From NCBI GenBank assembly GCA_035705295.1, contig DASSWG010000036.1, positions 1-26,493 on the forward strand: a stretch of DNA of 26,493 bases, written 5' to 3'. The notes beneath the pieces are model-generated. The model did not search any database. It was not told where the DNA came from and saw only the letters and a program-made list of their open reading frames with translations. Both the position numbers and the translations under genes were made by a program. Origin of the DNA: DASSWG01 sp035705295 (GTDB lineage: Bacteria > Bacteroidota > Bacteroidia > Flavobacteriales > Flavobacteriaceae). Shown one piece after another: positions 22,243 to 26,493 of the stretch. Each line of letters begins with the position of its first letter. Position 1 is the first letter of the stretch.

Positions 22243-23033
22243 ATAATACAAGCAGATTCCCGCTTTTGCGGGAATTTAGGAACAACCTAGCTAAAATCAC
22301 GCTAAACCGACCGGAAAGTTTTAACAGCTTCAACCGAGAAATGGCCCTTGCTTTGCAAAAAACGCTCGACGAATGTGCCCAAAACAAAGATGTGCGGGCG
22401 ATTTTAATTACCGGAAAAGGAAAAGCCTTTTGCGCCGGCCAAGATTTGAAAGAGGTTACTTCGGAAAAATTGAACCCTGGTTTCAAAGCCATTTTGGACG
22501 AACATTACAATCCGATTATCCGGCGCATTCGGGAAATTGAAAAGCCCGTCATAGCTGCCGTCAATGGAGTTGCAGCCGGTGCTGGCGCCAATATTGCCTT
22601 GGCCTGCGATGTGGTCGTGGCTTCTGAAAACGCAAGTTTTATTCAAGCTTTCAGCAAAATCGGACTAATTCCCGACAGCGGGGGAACTTATTTTTTGCCC
22701 CGGCTTATAGGTTTTCAAAAAGCATCCGCACTGATGCTATTGGGCGATAAGGTTTCCGCCGAAGAAGCTGAAAAAATGGGAATGGTTTACAAAGTTTTTC
22801 CTGCCGAAAATTTCAGGGAAGAAGCCGAACAAATCGCCGAAAAATTGGCCCAAATGCCGACCGGGGCTTTGGGAAAAACCAAACAAGCTCTGAACGCCTC
22901 TCTTGAAAATTCATTGGAAGAACAGTTAAAGCTCGAATCCAAATTACAAATCGAATGTGCCCAAGGCGCGGAATACAAAGAGGGGGTAACGGCTTTTGTG
23001 GAAAAACGGAAACCAAATTTCAAAGGAAAATAA
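22239..23033 (+). CDS. paaG: Enoyl-CoA hydratase/isomerase family protein, probable PaaG
   Basis: The 264-residue crotonase-fold protein is close to PaaG, which isomerises ring-1,2-epoxyphenylacetyl-CoA to the oxepin-CoA. Marks are LNRPESFNSFNREM, GKAFCAGQDL (64-70; CoA oxyanion loop), VNGVAAGAGANIALACDVVVAS (second oxyanion Gly block) and AFSKIGLIPDSGGTYFLPR with D146 at the position of the PaaG catalytic Asp. The C-terminus YKEGVTAFVEKRKPNFKGK is also PaaG-like. ATG 22239 overlaps the GIY-YIG stop. Codons 7-12 are made by a perfect palindrome (22256-22275), so residues about 6-13 (RFPLLREF) are probably an in-frame insertion. PaaF-type hydratase activity is the alternative. Confidence 0.9.
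   Translation: MNNTSRFPLLREFRNNLAKITLNRPESFNSFNREMALALQKTLDECAQNKDVRAILITGKGKAFCAGQDLKEVTSEKLNPGFKAILDEHYNPIIRRIREIEKPVIAAVNGVAAGAGANIALACDVVVASENASFIQAFSKIGLIPDSGGTYFLPRLIGFQKASALMLLGDKVSAEEAEKMGMVYKVFPAENFREEAEQIAEKLAQMPTGALGKTKQALNASLENSLEEQLKLESKLQIECAQGAEYKEGVTAFVEKRKPNFKGK
22256..22275. repeat. ATTCCCGC palindrome inside the paaG N-terminus
   Basis: ATTCCCGC-TTTT-GCGGGAAT is a perfect 8-bp stem with a four-base loop. It differs from the copy at 21851-21870 by one base per arm and by the loop. It lies entirely in frame in paaG, 17 bases after the start codon, and would put a hairpin over the start of translation. Confidence 0.85.
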
Positions 23034-23065
23034 ACTCCGAACAAAAACTTGATGAAACAAATTCG

Positions 23066-23569
23066 ATGAAAAAGTTATTGTTTTTGCTCCTATTTTTAAC
23101 GCCGTTGTTTTCTTTCAATTCGGCGCATAAATTTTATGTGAGCGTCACCGAAATCGAATATTCCCCGGAAAATGACGCATTGCAAATTATCGTCCGTGTT
23201 TTTGCCGATGATTTTCAAAAACTGTTGCAAGAACGCTACGATCTAACAATTGTTCTGCTCGAAGGCAAAGAAATTCCGGAAACCGACCGCTACATCAAAA
23301 CCTATTTTAAGGAGAAGTTCGTCGTTTCACTTTATGGAAAAAACCAACCCATGGATTTTATCGGGAAGCGGTATGAAAAAGATTTGCTGGTGTTGTATTT
23401 TGAAATTGCACCGGTAAAGGAATTTTCAAAAATCACCGTCCAAAACCAACTATTGACCGAGCTTTTCGACGAACAAAAAAATCTGGTGCATGTAGAACAT
23501 TTCGGCAAAACCAAAAGTTTGTTGCTCACCAAAAACGAACCGATCGGCACCATAAATTTCAAAAAATAG
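23066..23569 (+). CDS. DUF6702 family exported protein
   Basis: The 167-residue protein has a signal peptide (MKKLLFLLLFLTPLFSFNSA) followed by HKFYVSVTEIEYSPENDALQIIVRVFADDFQKLL, a block conserved in Bacteroidota proteins of this type. The rest is predicted beta-rich and soluble, presumably periplasmic. The function is unknown. ATG 23066 is chosen because it is the start that gives the signal peptide; an upstream in-frame ATG at 22955 lies inside paaG. It is followed by the M1 peptidase 58 bases later, and I expect the two to be functionally linked, though the sequence does not show how. Confidence 0.85.
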   Translation: MKKLLFLLLFLTPLFSFNSAHKFYVSVTEIEYSPENDALQIIVRVFADDFQKLLQERYDLTIVLLEGKEIPETDRYIKTYFKEKFVVSLYGKNQPMDFIGKRYEKDLLVLYFEIAPVKEFSKITVQNQLLTELFDEQKNLVHVEHFGKTKSLLLTKNEPIGTINFKK

Positions 23570-23627
23570 CGTTCCAACTATCAAATTAATGGTTATTTTA
23601 GCGGGAATTTAATTCAATTTAAAGACA

Positions 23628-25949
23628 ATGAGGCATTTCAAAATTTTATGCACAGCATTATTTGTGTTGTTTTCGTGTTCCATTTTTGCACAAGAAAACA
23701 CCGAACCGGAAACGCAAGAAGTCCAACAAGGCCATACCAATCAAAATAAATTCCGGCAACTGAACCAAGTGTTCGCCACGCCCAACCAATACCGCACCGC
23801 TTCCGGCGCGCCAGGACCAAACTATTATCAAAACACGGCCGATTATGTGATGGACATCGAATTGAACGACAAAACACAGCAACTTTTCGGTTTCGAAACC
23901 ATTACCTATCACAACAATTCACCCAATTCGCTCAATTATTTGTGGCTGCAATTGGACCAAAACATTCGTGCCAAAGACAGTAAATCGCCAATGATCAATG
24001 GCAATGGGATTCCTCCAGTCACCACGCCCGATCGTTTTGTCTCGGAATATGTCAAAGAACCCTTCGACGGCGGCTTCAACATTGAAAAAGTCAGCAAAGA
24101 TGGGGAGCCCCTCTCCTACACCATCAACCAAACTATGATGCGCATCAATATGGAGGAACCTTTGGAACCGGGCGAAAGTTTCGAATTTTCGATCAAATGG
24201 TGGTACAACATCAACAACCATGTCACCAATCGTGGGCGTTCCGGGTATGAATATTTTGAAGAAGACGGCAACTATGCCTATGTGATCGCGCAATTTTTCC
24301 CCAGAATGTGCGTGTACAACGATGTGGAAGGCTGGCAAAACCACCAATTTTGGGGAAGCGGCGAATTTGCTTTGCCGTTTGGAAAATATGAGGTGAACAT
24401 CACCGTTCCGGCCGATCATATTTTGGATGGAACCGGGGTTTTGCAAAACCGCGAAGAAGTGTTTTCCGACAAAATGATGAAACGCTACGAAAAAGCGAAA
24501 AAATCGTTCGACAAACCGGTTTTGATCGTCACGGAAGAAGAAGCCATTGAAGCCGAGAAAGGCTTTTCCGAAGAAAAGAAAACCTGGAAATTCAAGGCCG
24601 AACTGGTCCGTGATTTTGCGTTTACGACTTCCCGAAAATATATTTGGGACATGATGAACGTAAAAGTGGGCGATGAAGACGTAATGGCGGTTTCTTTGTA
24701 CGCAAAAGAAGGAAACCCATTGTGGGGCGATTATTCCACCTTGGCCGTGGCGCACACCCTAAAAACCTACAGCGACAAAACCTTTGTTTACCCCTATCCG
24801 AAGGCAATTTCGGTCCACGCCAAAAACCAAGGAATGGAATATCCGATGATTTGTTGGAATTTTGGGCGGCCAAACGAAGACGGTACCTACAGCGACCGCA
24901 CCAAATTTGGAATGATCAGTGTGATCATTCACGAAGTGGGCCACAATTTTTTCCCCATGATCGTCAACAGTGACGAACGCCAATGGGGCTGGATGGACGA
25001 AGGTTTGAACACGTTCATGCAATTTCTTTCCGAACAGCAATTTGGAAAAAAATATCCCGAAGCAATCGCGCCGCACGACAACTATCCTTCCCGGCGCGGA
25101 ATCCCTTCAAAAATTGTGCGCTATATGAAAGGTGATCAAGAATTCATTGCGCCGATCATGTCCAACCCGCAATTGGTGCATCAATTGGGCAACAATGCTT
25201 ATGCAAAACCCGCAACCGCGCTCAATATTTTACGCGAAACCGTGATGGGCGAAGAATTGTTCGACTATGCATTTAAAACCTATTCGCAGCGTTGGATGTT
25301 CAAACACCCGACCCCTGAAGATTTTTTCAGGACTATGGAAGACGCTTCGGGTGTGGATTTGGATTGGTATTGGCGGGGTTGGTTCTACACCACCGATTAT
25401 GTCGATATTGGGGTGAAAAACGTGAAATCCTATACACTTACCAACAACCCGACCGAAGAAGGCAAAAAATTATTGGCGCGATTTGGAATTACCGACCCGG
25501 AGACCAATCCGCGCACAAAAGATGCGGTTTATGTGGTAGAATTCGACAACGGGGACAAAAGCATGCAAATGACCGATCCTTTGGAAAATGCCCCAAAATT
25601 AAAAACCTACCTAATGGATAATTTTTCGGCCGAAGAACGTGCCAAAATGGACGTCCCGAATTATTTTTATGAAGTGGTTTTTGAAAAACCTGGTGGATTG
25701 GTGATGCCATTGATCGTGGAATATACTTACGAAGATGGCTCTACCGAAAAAATAAAATACCCCGCACAAATTTGGCGGAAAAACGACGACCAAGTAAGCA
25801 AATCCATTGCTTCCGATAAAAAAATCACCTCCATTGTCGTGGATCCCGATTTGCAAACCGCGGATGTGAATTTGGAAAACAACGCGTGGCCCAAAAAGAA
25901 AGCAGCCAACGAATTCGAAAAATTCAAACAAAAGAAAAACCAAGGTTAA
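23628..25949 (+). CDS. M1 family metallopeptidase (aminopeptidase N-like), exported
   Basis: The 773-residue enzyme has an N-terminal signal sequence (FKILCTALFVLFSCSIFAQ, cleavage likely after residue 22; a lipobox reading at C17 is possible). It has a beta-rich M1 N-terminal domain (YVMDIELNDKTQQLFGFETITYHNNSPNSLNYLWLQLDQN). The zinc site is HEVGH (435-439) with E458 in WMDEGLNTF, exactly the HEXXH-X18-E spacing of M1. GMEYPMICW before it takes the place of the GxMEN exopeptidase motif in altered form, and DWYWRGWFYTTDYVD follows the catalytic domain. It is probably a periplasmic or surface peptidase scavenging peptides. A hairpin terminator closes the gene. Confidence 0.93.
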   Translation: MRHFKILCTALFVLFSCSIFAQENTEPETQEVQQGHTNQNKFRQLNQVFATPNQYRTASGAPGPNYYQNTADYVMDIELNDKTQQLFGFETITYHNNSPNSLNYLWLQLDQNIRAKDSKSPMINGNGIPPVTTPDRFVSEYVKEPFDGGFNIEKVSKDGEPLSYTINQTMMRINMEEPLEPGESFEFSIKWWYNINNHVTNRGRSGYEYFEEDGNYAYVIAQFFPRMCVYNDVEGWQNHQFWGSGEFALPFGKYEVNITVPADHILDGTGVLQNREEVFSDKMMKRYEKAKKSFDKPVLIVTEEEAIEAEKGFSEEKKTWKFKAELVRDFAFTTSRKYIWDMMNVKVGDEDVMAVSLYAKEGNPLWGDYSTLAVAHTLKTYSDKTFVYPYPKAISVHAKNQGMEYPMICWNFGRPNEDGTYSDRTKFGMISVIIHEVGHNFFPMIVNSDERQWGWMDEGLNTFMQFLSEQQFGKKYPEAIAPHDNYPSRRGIPSKIVRYMKGDQEFIAPIMSNPQLVHQLGNNAYAKPATALNILRETVMGEELFDYAFKTYSQRWMFKHPTPEDFFRTMEDASGVDLDWYWRGWFYTTDYVDIGVKNVKSYTLTNNPTEEGKKLLARFGITDPETNPRTKDAVYVVEFDNGDKSMQMTDPLENAPKLKTYLMDNFSAEERAKMDVPNYFYEVVFEKPGGLVMPLIVEYTYEDGSTEKIKYPAQIWRKNDDQVSKSIASDKKITSIVVDPDLQTADVNLENNAWPKKKAANEFEKFKQKKNQG

Positions 25950-25955
25950 GTTAAC

Positions 25956-25994
25956 AATTGCCACGAAATGAAAAATATTCGTGGCAATTTCTTT
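25956..25994 (+). terminator. Terminator after the M1 peptidase gene
   Basis: AATTGCCACGAA (25956-25967) pairs perfectly with TTCGTGGCAATT (25978-25989), leaving a ten-base loop, and is followed by TTCTTTT. It starts six bases after the stop codon. Confidence 0.85.
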
Positions 25995-26009
25995 TAACAA
26001 CACTTTTTT

Positions 26010-26037
26010 TTGCGCGTTTTATTTTCTTGTATCTTTG
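26010..26037 (+). promoter_or_regulatory. tatA promoter
   Basis: TTG (26010-26012), a 17-bp gap and TATCTTTG (26030-26037) match the Bacteroidota promoter. The ATG at 26042 is only four bases beyond the box, so transcription would start at or near the start codon. Confidence 0.7.
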
Positions 26038-26041
26038 TCAC

Positions 26042-26353
26042 ATGACTTCACTTCCTTTATTTTTGGGTATGAGCGGTGGCGAAATTGCTTTTGTGCTTTT
26101 TGCAGCCTTATTGTTGTTCGGCGCGGACAAAATACCCGATATCGCCCGCGAATTGGGAAAAGGCATCAAATCCATTCGCCACGCCACCAATGACATCAAA
26201 TCTGAAATCACCAAGAGTTCGGAGAAAAGTTCTGAAATGAAAGAAGATGCATCCAAAGGAATTCAAAATTCCACCAAAGAGTTGAAAGAAGAGGTCACCA
26301 AAGTGAAAGAGGATATTGAAAAAATCACGGGGGCCATCAAGCGTAAGTTCTGA
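26042..26353 (+). CDS. tatA: Sec-independent translocase protein TatA/E
   Basis: The 103-residue protein has one N-terminal membrane helix (SGGEIAFVLFAALLLFG, about 11-27) ending in the FG hinge, then an amphipathic helix starting KIPDIARELGKGIKSI, the hallmark of TatA/TatB. The charged tail (SEITKSSEKSSEMKEDASKG...KEEVTKVKEDIEKITGAIKRKF) is helical and unstructured in part. TatA polymers form the conduit for folded proteins exported with TatC, which is not in the window. ATG 26042 is preferred over a later ATG at 26069 because it provides a complete MTSLPLFL lead-in. The frame upstream of 26042 overlaps the promoter and terminator and is not coding. TatB cannot be fully excluded. Confidence 0.88.
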   Translation: MTSLPLFLGMSGGEIAFVLFAALLLFGADKIPDIARELGKGIKSIRHATNDIKSEITKSSEKSSEMKEDASKGIQNSTKELKEEVTKVKEDIEKITGAIKRKF

Positions 26354-26493
26354 GGCATATTCAGAAGTAAGGCCTTTTTGTGATTATTTGAAGTTAAAAT
26401 TCCTTGACAAAAATTCCCCTCAATTTTTTGAACTGATTTTTTTTGATTTTAGAGGTTTCTTCTTTGGGATTTGGGCATTTTGGGCATTTTTCG

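Noticed and set aside
23919..24755. A 278-codon antisense frame in the M1 peptidase gene, and similar long frames opposite the dehydrogenase (866-1516) and gldN (11251-11931)
   Set aside because: All overlap genes with clear family motifs, lack promoters of their own and have Phe/His-rich, reversed-codon compositions.
26042..26353. Longer start for the TatA protein at 25958
   Set aside because: The extra 28 codons are encoded by the terminator hairpin and promoter, and the normal TatA N-terminus begins at 26042.
26354..26493. Possible start of a further gene or terminator at the window end
   Set aside because: Only a short GGGCATTTT duplication and A/T-rich sequence are visible; no reading frame or stable hairpin can be supported.

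Overview
The window comes from the chromosome of a member of the Bacteroidota, most likely a gliding or T9SS-bearing Flavobacteriaceae relative. The evidence is an intact gldK-gldL-gldM-gldN block, a tmRNA tag reading GDNNYALAA, several Bacteroidota-type promoters (TTG, 17-20 bp gap, TAnnTTTG), A-rich start contexts without Shine-Dalgarno sequences, and a DUF983 / ABC-F / PaaABCDE gene set typical of the group. No species can be named from the sequence alone.

Layout. 1-2047: 3' part of a TPM-domain membrane protein, a hairpin repeat, and a convergent alanine/saccharopine dehydrogenase-like gene. 2105-2860: a palindromic pair of divergent -7 boxes, the tmRNA gene (ssrA, 2237-2637), a long bidirectional terminator, a 17-bp duplication of the tmRNA 3' end and a second hairpin. 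2984-7150: a small GIY-YIG nuclease, topA, and an arginase-family protein with eroded metal ligands. 7263-11917: the core type IX secretion / gliding motor operon gldKLMN, closed by a strong terminator. 11938-15339: FAD oxidoreductase, DUF983 protein and an ABC-F ATPase. 15393-23033: the phenylacetate region, with a TetR regulator, a Fic AMPylase with its own promoter and terminator, a promoter carrying a perfect 16-bp palindrome, then paaE, paaA, paaB, paaC, paaD and paaG. 23066-26353: DUF6702 protein, an M1 aminopeptidase-like protein and a TatA/E protein. The last 140 bases (26354-26493) show no gene or clear structure.

How the genes work together. PaaABC(D)E form the phenylacetyl-CoA epoxidase with its reductase and maturation protein, and PaaG isomerises the ring epoxide to the oxepin. 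The TetR protein is the obvious candidate to bind the palindrome at 17083-17098. GldL and GldM form the proton-driven motor and GldK/GldN its periplasmic ring.

The most unusual feature is that all five intercistronic junctions of the paa operon have been invaded by short repeats, two of them carrying a small gene. paaC|paaD holds a 23S-rRNA-intervening-sequence-type four-helix protein gene bounded by long inverted repeats. paaD|paaG holds a GIY-YIG nuclease gene bracketed by ATTCCYGC palindromes, one of which lies in frame inside the paaG N-terminus. The repeats supply stop codons, abut TTG starts or encode protein ends, suggesting insertion between cistrons without destroying the reading frames.
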